Shown here piece by piece: positions 33,959-44,295 of a stretch of DNA of 64,000 bases. Made by a program: the position numbers and the translations under genes. The notes below the pieces were generated by a model, which had not been told where the DNA came from, did no database searches, and was given only the letters and a program-made list of their open reading frames with translations. The number at the start of each line of letters is the position of its first letter. Position 1 is the stretch's first letter. This DNA is from Ruegeria intermedia (GTDB lineage: Bacteria; Pseudomonadota; Alphaproteobacteria; Rhodobacterales; Rhodobacteraceae), in NCBI RefSeq assembly GCF_900129345.1, contig NZ_FQVK01000012.1, forward strand, positions 1 through 64,000, in the 5' to 3' direction.

Positions 33959-34957
33959 ATGAGCCTTGCCGAACTGATCTGCCCAGCCGGCACGCCCGCC
34001 GCCCTGCGCACCGCCGTCGATGCCGGCGCCGACGCGGTCTATTGCGGATTTCAGGATGCGACCAACGCCCGCAATTTCCCCGGGTTGAACTTCACCCCCG
34101 ACGAGATGGCCGCCGCCGTGGCCTATGCGCATGACAAGGGCACCAAGGTGCTGCTGGCGCTGAACACCTATCCGCCCGCGGGCAAGGTCGATCTGTGGCG
34201 GCAGGCCGCCGATGCGGGCGCGCGGATCGGCGTCGATGCCTTCATCGTGGCCGACATGGGCGTGGCCGACTATATCGCGCGCACCCATCCGGATATCCGC
34301 CTGCACCTGTCGGTCCAGGCCGCTGCCTCGAGCCCCGAGGCGATCCGGTACTACTGCGACAATTTCGGCGTCAAGCGCGTGGTGCTGCCGCGCATCCTGA
34401 CCATCCCCGAAATCCGCGAGATCCGCCGGGAAATCCCCTGCGAGATCGAAACCTTCATCTTCGGGAACCACGGGCTGATGGTCGAAGGCCGCTGCAGCCT
34501 GACCAACTATCTGACCGGACAGTCCACCAACATGGACGGGGTGTGTTCTCCGGCTTCGGACGTGGAATATGCCCGCCATGCCGACGGGTCGATGTCGTCC
34601 CGGCTGGCCGGGTTCACCATCGATTGTTTCGGCGCCGACGAAAAGGCGGGCTATCCCACGATCTGCAAGGGGCGCTATCGGGCGCCGCACCGGCCCGACG
34701 GGTATTACGCCTTCGAAGAGCCGATCAGCCTGAACCTGTCGCGCCTGCTGCCCGAACTGATCGATGCCGGGGTTCACGCCTTCAAGATCGAGGGGCGTCA
34801 GCGATCCAAGAGCTATGTGCGGGGCGTGGTCTCGGCCTTCCGGCAGGCTGTCGATGACATTCGGGCGGGCCGGCAGGCCAACATCGCCGATCTGGTCGCC
34901 CTGACCGAGGGTCAGAAACAGACCCAGGGCGCGTTCGAAACCAAGAAATGGCGGTAA
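33959..34957 (+). CDS. ubiU: U32 family protein UbiU (O2-independent ubiquinone hydroxylation)
   Basis: A 332-residue U32 (peptidase-like) protein with the four-Cys [4Fe-4S] set in VEGRCSLTNY, NMDGVCSPASD, TIDCFGADEK and PTICKGRY. The start LAELICPAGTPAALRTAVDA and NARNFPGLNFT are U32 signatures. UbiU forms a complex with UbiV that hydroxylates ubiquinone precursors without O2. Gene spacing to ubiT is 18 bases, and ubiV follows after 5 bases. Confidence 0.9.
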   Translation: MSLAELICPAGTPAALRTAVDAGADAVYCGFQDATNARNFPGLNFTPDEMAAAVAYAHDKGTKVLLALNTYPPAGKVDLWRQAADAGARIGVDAFIVADMGVADYIARTHPDIRLHLSVQAAASSPEAIRYYCDNFGVKRVVLPRILTIPEIREIRREIPCEIETFIFGNHGLMVEGRCSLTNYLTGQSTNMDGVCSPASDVEYARHADGSMSSRLAGFTIDCFGADEKAGYPTICKGRYRAPHRPDGYYAFEEPISLNLSRLLPELIDAGVHAFKIEGRQRSKSYVRGVVSAFRQAVDDIRAGRQANIADLVALTEGQKQTQGAFETKKWR

Positions 34958-34962
34958 GAGAG

Positions 34963-35871
34963 ATGACGAAACTGACTTTGGGACCCATCGCCTATCACTG
35001 GCCGGCCGAGGACCGGCGGGATTTCTACGCCCGCATCGCCGACGAGGCACCGGTGGATGAGGTCTATCTTGGCGAGGTGATCTGCTCGAAACGCGCGCCC
35101 TTCCACGAGCCCGACCTGCCGGCCACGATCGAGCGGCTGCAGCGCGGCGGCAAGACGGTGATCGTGTCGTCGCTGGCCGAGGTTATGCTGAAACGCGAAC
35201 GCAAGGCCACCGCCGATCTTGCTGCGCTGGACGCGCCCGAGATCGAGATCAACAACGCCGCCGGCCTGTACGCGCGCGGGCGGCGCCCGCACCGGGTCGG
35301 GCCGTTTCTGAACGCCTACAACGAGGCCACGATCGCCTGGATGGCATCGCAGGGTGCGACGCATGTCTGCCTGCCCACCGAACTGCCCGGCGCGGCGATC
35401 GCCACGGCGGCTGCAACGGCGCGCGAACTGGGGCTGGGGGTCGAGGTCCAGGTGTTTGGTCGGGCCTCGCTTGCGGTGTCGGCGCGCTGCTACCATGCGC
35501 GTGCGCATGGCCGCACCAAGGACAACTGTCAGTTCGTCTGCGAAGAAGATGCCGACGGCATGCCGCTGCGCACGACCGACGACCGTCCGATCCTGCGCGT
35601 GAACGGCATCCAGACCCAATCCGAAAGCTATGTCGACCTTTTGCCTGAAACCCGGCGTCTGATCGCCGACGGGGTTACCCATCTGCGGCTGATGCCGCAG
35701 GCGGTCGACATGGTGGCGGTGGCCGGCACGGTCCGGGACCTGCTGGACGACCGGCTCGATCCGGCCGGGGCCGAGGCCGCGCTGCGCCGGATCTGCGACG
35801 CGGTTCCGTTCTCGAACGGGTTCTACCACGGTCAGGCCGGGTATCGGCGCATTGCCGCCGCGGCGGGCTGA
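34963..35871 (+). CDS. ubiV: U32 family protein UbiV (O2-independent ubiquinone hydroxylation)
   Basis: A 302-residue U32 protein partnering UbiU. Cys ligands are in LGEVICSKRAPF, VSARCYHARAHGRTKDNC and QFVCEEDADG. ATG 34963 is chosen over the in-frame ATG at 34948, which lies inside ubiU, because TAAGAGAG sits before it. It closes the DUF2478-hemerythrin-ubiTUV operon. Confidence 0.9.
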   Translation: MTKLTLGPIAYHWPAEDRRDFYARIADEAPVDEVYLGEVICSKRAPFHEPDLPATIERLQRGGKTVIVSSLAEVMLKRERKATADLAALDAPEIEINNAAGLYARGRRPHRVGPFLNAYNEATIAWMASQGATHVCLPTELPGAAIATAAATARELGLGVEVQVFGRASLAVSARCYHARAHGRTKDNCQFVCEEDADGMPLRTTDDRPILRVNGIQTQSESYVDLLPETRRLIADGVTHLRLMPQAVDMVAVAGTVRDLLDDRLDPAGAEAALRRICDAVPFSNGFYHGQAGYRRIAAAAG

Positions 35872-35961
35872 TCCGCGCGGCGCGCCATGCGTGGCGCGGG
35901 GCCGCGTCAGCCGCGCTTTCGGCGCGCATAGCGACCACTCGGAGGCTGTCCGGGAAAGGAT

Positions 35962-35989
35962 GCAGCCGCGACGGGGACGTCGCGGCTGC
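35962..35989. terminator. hairpin between ubiV and amtB (convergent)
   Basis: GCAGCCGCGACG pairs perfectly with CGTCGCGGCTGC around GGGA (12-bp stem). It lies between two convergent stops (35871 and 36019). No T-run on the plus strand; it may work with other factors. Confidence 0.5.
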
Positions 35990-36018
35990 GATCATGCTTG
36001 CGGCTGGGCAAACGGGGC

Positions 36019-37347
<1,329 letters not shown>

Positions 37348-37381
37348 GTTCAGTCCTCGAATGATTGTCGGTCGCGGCGCC

Positions 37382-37720
37382 TTACAGCGCCTCTTCGTTG
37401 AGTTCCCCGGTCCGCACGCGCAGGGCCTGCTCGACATCGAGGACGAAAATCTTGCCGTCGCCGATCTTGCCGGTCTTGGCGGTTTTGGTGATGGTCTCGA
37501 CGATCTGGTCGGTCATCGCGGCGGGCACCACGATTTCCAGCTTGATCTTGGGCACGAAGTTCACCGCGTATTCGGCGCCCCGATAGATTTCGGTGTGACC
37601 GGATTGCGAGCCGAAGCCCTTGATCTCGGTCACCATCATGCCGCGCACGCCCGCCTCGGTCAGTGCCTCGCGCACCTCCTCGAGCTTGAACGGCTTGATT
37701 GTCGCAATGATCAGTTTCAC
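37382..37720 (-). CDS. glnK: nitrogen regulatory protein P-II, GlnK
   Basis: A 112-residue PII protein. The T-loop GSQSGHTEIYRGAEYAVNF has the uridylylatable Tyr51. It begins with a GTG codon at 37720 (MKLIIATIKPFKLEEVREAL); this start gives the canonical PII length. The longer frame to 37840 is spurious. It precedes amtB, whose transport it blocks when nitrogen is plentiful. Confidence 0.93.
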   Translation of the reverse strand: MKLIIATIKPFKLEEVREALTEAGVRGMMVTEIKGFGSQSGHTEIYRGAEYAVNFVPKIKLEIVVPAAMTDQIVETITKTAKTGKIGDGKIFVLDVEQALRVRTGELNEEAL

Positions 37721-37834
37721 GTCTTTCCCCTCTTCTGGTCCGGCGGGGCCGGCTTTGCACCTGCAGAAAAAGAGCGCGACAGGGCCGCCCAAGGAACGGT
37801 TTGGGCAAAAAGATGCCGGGGCAGAGGGGCAAAA

Positions 37835-37852
37835 TTGCACATTATTTGCACA
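37835..37852. promoter_or_regulatory. TTGCACA direct repeat upstream of glnK
   Basis: TTGCACA occurs at 37835-37841 and 37846-37852, one helical turn (11 bp) apart, in an A/T-richer gap about 115 bp before glnK. TGCAC-containing sites are typical of NtrC binding, so this may be an enhancer of a sigma-54 promoter. No clear GG-N10-GC pair was recognised. Confidence 0.35.
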
Positions 37853-37975
37853 AATTCCCGCCGATGATGAAAAAATGGGCGGGTATGAGAGGGAGATTGC
37901 CGCTATTTCACATCTCTACACCGATACGCCAGCAGGGTATGGTGCGAAGAAACGATAAACGGGCAGAGTTTGAGC

Positions 37976-40150
37976 ATGACTGAGTCCAAGCGTCGAAAAC
38001 CGCTGGTGGCGGACAAACGGTATCCGTCCGGAGGCCGCAAGACCGCGTCTGCCAAGCGGTCGGCGAAACCGGCGGGCAAGAAGGCGACGGCGCGCAAGAC
38101 CACCACGCGCAAAACCCGGCGCAAGCATTCGGGTGGCGGGCAGGGCGGCTTCTTTCGCCGGCTGTTGCGCTGGATCGGTCGGCTGATCTGGGGCGTGACC
38201 TGGCGCGTGGGGGCGGTGGTGGCGCTGCTGATCGCGCTGGCGGTCGGCGTCGTCTACAGCACCTTGCCCGAGGTCGATGCCCTGCTGGACGGGCGCGCGC
38301 GCGGGTCGGTCACCCTGCTGGACCGCGACGGCAAGGTCTTTGCCTGGCGGGGCGATCAGTTCGGTGGCGTCATCACCGCCGATACCGTGTCGCCCCATCT
38401 GAAGAACGCGGTCATCGCGACCGAGGACAAGCGGTTTTATCGGCATTTCGGTGTCAGCCCGCGCGGCATCGCCAGTGCGATCAGGATCAACCTGTCCGAA
38501 GGGCGTGGCCCGCTGTCGGGGCATGGCGGTTCGACCATCACACAGCAGACGGCCAAGCTGCTGTGCCTGGGCGTGCCCTATGATCCGAGCCAGTGGGAAT
38601 CGGAAGCGGCGTACGAGGCTGACTGCCGCCAGGGGTCGCTGTGGCGCAAGGCCAAGGAAGCGATCTATGCGATGGCGATGGAGGCCAAATATACCAAGGA
38701 CGAGATCCTGACCATCTATCTGAACCGGGTGTTTCTGGGGGCCGGGGCCCGCGGGTTCGAGGCGGCCAGCCAGCGGTACTTCGGCAAGTCCGCCGCCGAA
38801 GTGGACCCGGCCGAGGCGGCGATGCTGGCGGGGCTGCTGGTGGCGCCCACGCGCTACGCGCCCACCAACAACCTGCAACGCTCGCAGGACCGGGCCAAGG
38901 TGGTTATCAGCCTGATGGAGGATCAGGGTTACCTGACCGAGTCACAGGCCAATGCGGCGCGGAACAACCCGGCCGAGCTGTCCGAGGCCGCCGCCGCCCG
39001 CGCCGGGGGCTACTTTGCCGACTGGGTCATGGCCAGCGGCCCCGAGTTCTTTACCCGCAACACCACCGAGGACGTGGTGATCAAGACCACGTTGGACCAG
39101 CGGATCCAGCAGGCGGCCGAGGCGGCGCTGAAACAGGTGTTCGACGAAAAGGTCAGCGAAGGGTCAAAGGCACAGGCGGCAATCGTGGTGATGTCGGCCG
39201 ATGGTGCGGTCCGGGCCATGGTGGGCGGGCGCAAGACCAAGGTGTCGGGCGCGTTCAACCGCGCGACGCAGGCGCTGCGCCAGACCGGGTCCTCGTTCAA
39301 GCCCTTCGTCTATGCCACCGCGCTGGAGCTGGGCTATTCGCCACTGGCCACGGTGGTGGACGAGCCCTATTGCATCGACATCCCGGGGTCCGGCCAGTGG
39401 TGCCCCAAGAACTACACAAACAAGTTCTACGGCCGCGTCACGCTGGCGGATGCGCTCAAGAATTCGCTGAACATTCCGGCGGTCAAGGTGGCCGAAGTGG
39501 CCGGGCTGGACAATGTGCGCACGGTGGCCAGCGGGTTCGGCATCGAAAGCGATCTGGCGGCCGGGCCGGCGCTGGCGCTGGGCGCGTCGGAAAGCACGCT
39601 GATCGAGATGACCGGCGCCTATGCGGGCATCCTGAACGGCGGCTCGGCGGTGGAACCCTATGGCCTGACCGAGCTGAAGCTGCTGGGCGATGACACGCCG
39701 GTGATGGTGACGACGACTGGCATCGGCGAACGCGTGATCCGCGACGAGGCCGCCAAACAGCTGATCTGGATGATGGAGCGTGTGGTGTCCGAAGGTACCG
39801 GCCAGCGCGCCAAATTGCCGGGATGGCAGGTGGCGGGCAAAACGGGCACGACCCAGGCCGCGCGCGATGCGTGGTTCATCGGCTTTACCGCCGATTACGT
39901 GGCCGGCGTCTGGGTGGGCTATGACGACAATACGCCCCTGAAAGGCGTCACCGGCGGCGGGTTGCCGGCCGAGATCTGGCGGGAAACCATGCTGCGCGTG
40001 ACCGAGGGCATGACCCCCACGCACCTGCCGATGCTGGCGCCGGCGGCTCCGGTCCAGACGACACGGCAAACCCAGCCCCGGCGCAGACAGCAGGGAGGCT
40101 TTGCCAAGGCCGTCGACAATCTGTTGAAGGATATCTTCGGCGGCAACTAG
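37976..40150 (+). CDS. class A penicillin-binding protein (PBP1A family)
   Basis: A 724-residue bifunctional peptidoglycan synthase. A Lys/Arg-rich cytoplasmic tail (1-60) precedes one membrane helix (about 75-97). The glycosyltransferase domain has IATEDKRFYRHFGV with catalytic Glu150 and GGSTITQQTAKLL. The transpeptidase has SSFK with Ser439, Lys442, a SLN motif (KNSLNIPAV) and KTGT with Lys622. The end is basic and Gln-rich. An upstream TTG at 37970 is possible; ATG 37976 is used. It stands alone, transcribed away from glnK. Confidence 0.92.
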   Translation: MTESKRRKPLVADKRYPSGGRKTASAKRSAKPAGKKATARKTTTRKTRRKHSGGGQGGFFRRLLRWIGRLIWGVTWRVGAVVALLIALAVGVVYSTLPEVDALLDGRARGSVTLLDRDGKVFAWRGDQFGGVITADTVSPHLKNAVIATEDKRFYRHFGVSPRGIASAIRINLSEGRGPLSGHGGSTITQQTAKLLCLGVPYDPSQWESEAAYEADCRQGSLWRKAKEAIYAMAMEAKYTKDEILTIYLNRVFLGAGARGFEAASQRYFGKSAAEVDPAEAAMLAGLLVAPTRYAPTNNLQRSQDRAKVVISLMEDQGYLTESQANAARNNPAELSEAAAARAGGYFADWVMASGPEFFTRNTTEDVVIKTTLDQRIQQAAEAALKQVFDEKVSEGSKAQAAIVVMSADGAVRAMVGGRKTKVSGAFNRATQALRQTGSSFKPFVYATALELGYSPLATVVDEPYCIDIPGSGQWCPKNYTNKFYGRVTLADALKNSLNIPAVKVAEVAGLDNVRTVASGFGIESDLAAGPALALGASESTLIEMTGAYAGILNGGSAVEPYGLTELKLLGDDTPVMVTTTGIGERVIRDEAAKQLIWMMERVVSEGTGQRAKLPGWQVAGKTGTTQAARDAWFIGFTADYVAGVWVGYDDNTPLKGVTGGGLPAEIWRETMLRVTEGMTPTHLPMLAPAAPVQTTRQTQPRRRQQGGFAKAVDNLLKDIFGGN

Positions 40151-40167
40151 GCCGCGGTTGATCGGAC

Positions 40168-40188
40168 GGGCGGCGCTGGGCGCCGCCC
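40168..40188. terminator. hairpin between PBP and leuB (convergent)
   Basis: GGGCGGCGC and GCGCCGCCC form a perfect 9-bp stem around TGG. It lies between the convergent stops at 40150 and 40199. A T-poor flank suggests a bidirectional hairpin rather than a strict intrinsic terminator. Confidence 0.5.
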
Positions 40189-40198
40189 GGATCAATTC

Positions 40199-41302
40199 TT
40201 ACAGGCTGGCGTCCAGCGCGGCGACGATCGCGTCGCCCATTTCGCTGGTCGAGACCGGCTGCACGCCCTCTTCGGCCAGCAGATCGGCGGTGCGCACGCC
40301 ATCGGCCAGCACCTTCTCGATGGCGGCTTCCAGACGGTCGGCCTCGGCCCCCTGGTCGAAGGAATAGCGCAGCGCCATGGCAAAGCTGAGGATGCAGGCG
40401 ATCGGGTTGGCCTTGCCCTGACCGGCGATGTCGGGGGCCGAGCCGTGGACGGGTTCGTACAGCGCCTTGGGTCGGCCGTTGGCCATGGGTGCGCCCAGCG
40501 AGGCCGAGGGCAGCATGCCCAGCGAGCCGGTCAGCATTGCCGCGCAGTCCGACAGGATGTCGCCGAACAGGTTGTCGGTCAGGATCACGTCGAACTGTTT
40601 CGGCGCGCGCACCAGCTGCATGGCGCCGTTGTCGGCATACATGTGGCTCAGCTCGACCTCGGGGTAATCCTTGCCGACGCGGGTTACCACCTCGCGCCAC
40701 AGGATGCCCGATTCCATCACGTTGGCCTTTTCCATCGAGCACAGCTTCTTGTTGCGGCGCATCGCCAGCTCGAAGGCCGAGCGCGCGACCCGCTCGATCT
40801 CGGATTCGGTGTAACGCTGGGTGTTGATGCCGACGCGCTCGTTGCCTTCCTCGAAGATGCCGCGCGGCTCGCCGAAATAGACGCCCGAGGTCAGCTCGCG
40901 CACGATCATGATGTCGAGCCCGGCGACCACGTCCTTTTTCAGCGACGAGAAATCGGCCAGCGCGTCAAAGCACTGGGCCGGGCGCAGGTTGGAATACAGG
41001 TCCATCTCCTTGCGCAGGCGCAGCAGGCCGCGCTCGGGCTTCACGCTGAAATCCAGATCGTCGTATTTCGGGCCGCCCACGGCGCCCAGCAGAACCGCGT
41101 CGACCTCTTGCGCCTTGGCCATCGTCTCGTCCGCCAACGGAACGCCGTGCTTGTCATAGGCGGCGCCGCCGACCAGATCCTCGCTCACGTCGAATTTCAG
41201 GCCGCGCCTGGCGCCGAACCAGTCGATGATCTTGCGCACTTCGGTCATCACTTCGGGGCCGATTCCGTCTCCGGGCAGGATGAGGAGCGAGGGGTTGGAC
41301 AT
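40199..41302 (-). CDS. leuB: 3-isopropylmalate dehydrogenase LeuB
   Basis: A 367-residue beta-decarboxylating dehydrogenase of leucine synthesis. [20 protein letters not shown] begins the NAD-binding domain, [20 protein letters not shown] binds isopropylmalate, and the metal Asp residues lie in [40 protein letters not shown] is the family end motif. [13 protein letters not shown] is the start; the earlier ATG at 41329 is unlikely. It is separated from leuCD by two other genes. Confidence 0.95.
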   Translation of the reverse strand: MSNPSLLILPGDGIGPEVMTEVRKIIDWFGARRGLKFDVSEDLVGGAAYDKHGVPLADETMAKAQEVDAVLLGAVGGPKYDDLDFSVKPERGLLRLRKEMDLYSNLRPAQCFDALADFSSLKKDVVAGLDIMIVRELTSGVYFGEPRGIFEEGNERVGINTQRYTESEIERVARSAFELAMRRNKKLCSMEKANVMESGILWREVVTRVGKDYPEVELSHMYADNGAMQLVRAPKQFDVILTDNLFGDILSDCAAMLTGSLGMLPSASLGAPMANGRPKALYEPVHGSAPDIAGQGKANPIACILSFAMALRYSFDQGAEADRLEAAIEKVLADGVRTADLLAEEGVQPVSTSEMGDAIVAALDASL

Positions 41303-41432
41303 GAGCGGTCTCCTTGCGTTTTTCAGCATCGGGCCTAGCGTTTGCGGGGCATCTGGTCAATGAGGCGTTCCGCCCGTTTTGCCCGGGCATCACGCGTCAT
41401 GCGGGCGCAGGTCGGCAAGGGTGGGCGGCGCG

Positions 41433-42491
41433 TCAGTCGGTACCGGCCGGCCGGTCCTGCGCGCCCGCTCCGGTCAGGTCGACCCAGACCAGCCGGTGCC
41501 GGCTTGCCGCCCGCGCCGCGGGATGGGGTTGACCGTCCGCACCGGTCCAGAACACGCCGGCGTCTTCGACCACCCAATCCGCCGATGGCAGAACATAGTC
41601 GACGCGGCGGTCTCCGACGGTTTTCCAGGTGACGGTCGTGTCTGCGCCGGTTGCATCCGTCGGTCGCGGATCCTGCAGCAACGGGTTGGTCAGCAGGGCG
41701 CGCAGGGCCTCGGTGTGGCCTTCGCCACGCGCGGGGTCCAGGTTGGCATCCCCGGCGATTACGAAGCGGCGGGTCGGCGCCGGCCCCAGATCGCCCCGCA
41801 GAAGAACGGACCAGAACCGGATTTCATCGCGGTTGCGCAGGCCGTTGCGGTCCTCGGGGCCGTCAAAGACCGGCGGGGTGGCGTGAAAGGTCATCAGGGT
41901 CAACCGGCCCTGCGGCGTGTCGATCGGAACGACCCAATGCGCGGTCGAGGACAGCCGTTGGACCGATTGCGCCTGCTCCGAGGGAAACGGGGCGCCGTCC
42001 CGGCCGGGAAGCATGGCGCCGGGCAGATCCTTCCACAGCAGGGCCGAGTGGTCTGCGATCTGATCTTCGATGATCGGATACCGGGACAGGACGGCAATTC
42101 CCCCATTGCCGGTGAATCGCCCCCAGCCCTGCGCATCGCCCGGCCCGCCGAGCCTGCCGTCTCCGTCCAGATCGAGGTCGGTCATCAGCCCCGAATTGGG
42201 CTGACGGGCGAACCGATAGGGATAGTCCAGACCCGCCGCCGCCAGCAGATCGGCCAGCGCCGACAGCGCCACGTTGTCATGGTCCCAGTCCAGCCCCTGC
42301 AGGGCGACGACATCCGGCGCCGTGGCCCGCAGAACATCGACGACGGCGCGGACCTGCGGTGTCTCCTTGCGGATGTCACGCAGCATCAGCCCCGGCCCAT
42401 CGCGCTGCAATTCGGTGTTGAAGCTGGCCACGCGCAGAGGGTCGGCCTGGGCCGCAAAAGGCAGCAGCGCCAGAACCAGAATGCGGATCAT
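41433..42491 (-). CDS. endonuclease/exonuclease/phosphatase family protein, secreted
   Basis: A 352-residue protein of the EEP superfamily. The signal peptide is MIRILVLALLPFAAQA. LRVASFNTELQRD, GLDWDHDNVALSALADLLAA, RYPIIEDQ, FVIAGDANLDPARGEG and the end RHRLVWVDLTG provide the Asn, Glu/Asp, Asp-Asn and His motifs. It is exported, so it may scavenge phosphate or nucleic acids; the substrate is unknown. Its ATG overlaps the stop of the upstream membrane protein gene (ATGA), so they form an operon. Confidence 0.8.
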   Translation of the reverse strand: MIRILVLALLPFAAQADPLRVASFNTELQRDGPGLMLRDIRKETPQVRAVVDVLRATAPDVVALQGLDWDHDNVALSALADLLAAAGLDYPYRFARQPNSGLMTDLDLDGDGRLGGPGDAQGWGRFTGNGGIAVLSRYPIIEDQIADHSALLWKDLPGAMLPGRDGAPFPSEQAQSVQRLSSTAHWVVPIDTPQGRLTLMTFHATPPVFDGPEDRNGLRNRDEIRFWSVLLRGDLGPAPTRRFVIAGDANLDPARGEGHTEALRALLTNPLLQDPRPTDATGADTTVTWKTVGDRRVDYVLPSADWVVEDAGVFWTGADGQPHPAARAASRHRLVWVDLTGAGAQDRPAGTD

Positions 42492-43318
42492 GCGGTCTGG
42501 GTGGCCTCGGAAGTGGAATAGGCGCGCCGCTTTTCGACGATCAGCCCCGCGATTCGCAGCGTGGCGATGCCGCGCATGATCATGCTGGCCGGCAGGAAGG
42601 CCCAGGCGCTCATGGTCCAGATCAGGGTCTGCGGATTGGCCAAGGTCAGCGGATCGATGACATTGGTCAGCAGCTTGATCAGCGCAGGGATCAGGAACGG
42701 CAGCAGGATGCCGATCGATATGTTCAGCCGCCCGTCGCGTTGCAGGCGGGTCACCACGTCTCCGCCCTTGGTCGGGTCGAACAGGGGCAGGTTGGTCCAC
42801 ACGTTAAACGCCCCGTTCCCGGTGGGCCATCCCCGGACCTTGACCGCATAGACGAAGCTGGCGATCGTCACCAGCGCTGCGACATAGGCGACGCTTGCGG
42901 TGATGCGGACCAGTTCGGTCAGCGGTGCGCTGGCCTCGGCCGGCAGCATGAGGACCACCAAGCGGACCGGTGAATAGGGGAAGTCGACGACATTGGCCAC
43001 GGCCACGCCCACGGAATAAGCGGCGCTGGTCAGATCCGTGGGCGTGTAGACGTTCTTGCAGATCAAGGTCAGGATCGACACCATCGACATCAGCCCGACG
43101 AACCTCAGCCGGTTGACGGGCGGTGCGTCGCGGAATTCGATGAAGCTGGGAAAGGCCGAGTTGTATTCGGCAAAGGTCAGGATGAACGCCAGGATGGCGA
43201 CGAAGACGACAACTTCGGTACCGTTGGTGGCCGAGACCGGCAGATATAGCGCGGGGGTCAGCACCAGAAGCGCCACCAAAATCCCACGAACTGCCGCCCC
43301 TGTTGTGCGTGCAATCAC
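42488..43318 (-). CDS. multi-pass membrane protein of unknown function
   Basis: A 276-residue protein with about six hydrophobic segments (GILVALLVLTPALYLPV, VVVFVAILAFILTF, LRFVGLMSMVSILTLICKN, then a pair near 170 and two near the C-terminus). No family was recognised. The start is taken as GTG 43318, with GGAAAGGG eight bases before it. An upstream ATG at 43420 would add 34 residues with no conserved feature. It is co-transcribed with the EEP-family gene, which begins within its stop. Confidence 0.6.
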   Translation of the reverse strand: MIARTTGAAVRGILVALLVLTPALYLPVSATNGTEVVVFVAILAFILTFAEYNSAFPSFIEFRDAPPVNRLRFVGLMSMVSILTLICKNVYTPTDLTSAAYSVGVAVANVVDFPYSPVRLVVLMLPAEASAPLTELVRITASVAYVAALVTIASFVYAVKVRGWPTGNGAFNVWTNLPLFDPTKGGDVVTRLQRDGRLNISIGILLPFLIPALIKLLTNVIDPLTLANPQTLIWTMSAWAFLPASMIMRGIATLRIAGLIVEKRRAYSTSEATQTA

Positions 43319-43646
43319 TATCCGAACCCTTTCCAAACCGGACCCGTCGTTTCTTTGCCGACTCAATTCCAACTTGTGCCCGCCCATTCCCAAGTGGCGG
43401 ATGCCGTTTGGCGCCATCATCGGCGATAAGCGGCATTTCGCTCAGGCCGATGGGCAGAAAACAGGTGATTTCGGGCAAAATGATGGCGAAACTGGTGCGG
43501 CTTTGCATCAATTGCGCCGCAGAATCGTCGCTGACTTGTCGGGCGCGACTACATGTTGTGGTTGCTTGACCGTCAACCCCTAAGACGCGAACGGGGCCGC
43601 CGCAGCGACCCCGTCTGGTTGAGTATCGAAAGATTCGCCGCCCGCG
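43319..43646. other. 328-base gap between leuD and the membrane protein gene
   Basis: No gene is convincing here. The only open frame is the weak upstream extension of the membrane protein (43319-43420). A hairpin at 43591-43614 lies just after the leuD stop. The rest holds the likely promoter of the membrane-protein operon, but no clear -35/-10 pair was seen. Confidence 0.5.
43591..43614 (-). terminator. hairpin after leuD
   Basis: ACGGGG and CCCCGT with an inner CGC/GCG pair form an imperfect hairpin about 30 bp past the leuD stop. No T-run. Confidence 0.35.
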
Positions 43647-44252
43647 TCACACCCAGGGGCGGGCCTGGCTGGCCTGGGATTCAAACTGGTCGATGTGGTG
43701 CGCCTTCTCCATGGTCAGGCCGATATCGTCCAGGCCGTTCAGCAGGCAGTGCTTGCGGTGCGGGTCGATGTCGAAGGTGATCTCGACCCCGTCCGAGGTG
43801 ACGACCTTCTGCTCTTCGAGGTCCACGGTCATGCGGGCGTTTTCGCCCTTGTGGGCGTCTTCCATCAGGATGGCGTGATGCTCGTCCTCGACCACGATCG
43901 GCAGGATGCCGTTCTTGAAGCAGTTGTTGAAGAAGATGTCGGCGAAGCTGGTCGAGATGATGACCTTGATGCCGAAATCCTTGATCGCCCATGGCGCGTG
44001 TTCGCGCGACGAGCCGCAGCCGAAATTGTCGCCGGCCACCAGGATCTCGGCGTTGCGATAGGCGGGTTTGTTCAGAACGAACTCTTCGTTCTCGCGCCCG
44101 TCATCGTGATAGCGCATCTCGTCGAACAGCACGACGCCCAGGCCCGACCGTTTGATCGTTTTCAGATGCACCTTGGGGATGATCATATCGGTGTCGATGT
44201 TGATCAGGGGCATGGGGGCGGCCACGCCGTGGACTTTTTCAAACTTTTCCAT
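43647..44252 (-). CDS. leuD: 3-isopropylmalate dehydratase small subunit LeuD
   Basis: A 201-residue swivel-domain subunit pairing with LeuC to isomerise isopropylmalate. It has [20 protein letters not shown], then [17 protein letters not shown] and [31 protein letters not shown] at 44252 is the usual start. It lies on the minus strand downstream of leuC, with a frameshifted HdeD-like gene between them. Confidence 0.95.
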   Translation of the reverse strand: MEKFEKVHGVAAPMPLINIDTDMIIPKVHLKTIKRSGLGVVLFDEMRYHDDGRENEEFVLNKPAYRNAEILVAGDNFGCGSSREHAPWAIKDFGIKVIISTSFADIFFNNCFKNGILPIVVEDEHHAILMEDAHKGENARMTVDLEEQKVVTSDGVEITFDIDPHRKHCLLNGLDDIGLTMEKAHHIDQFESQASQARPWV

Positions 44253-44295
44253 GTTCACACTCCTGCGGGAGAGGCCCGGCCCCATGCCCCGCGTT

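Noticed and set aside
33017-35050. 677-codon minus frame opposite hemerythrin, ubiT and ubiU
   Set aside because: No family motif; rich in Arg, Gly and Ala; the plus frames are clearly coding.
37841-37975. Sigma-54 promoter for glnK
   Set aside because: No GG-N10-GC pair was convincingly recognised; only the TTGCACA repeats are reported.
43319-43420. Longer N-terminus of the membrane protein starting at ATG 43420
   Set aside because: Added residues are hydrophilic and unconserved in look; a good ribosome-binding site precedes GTG 43318.
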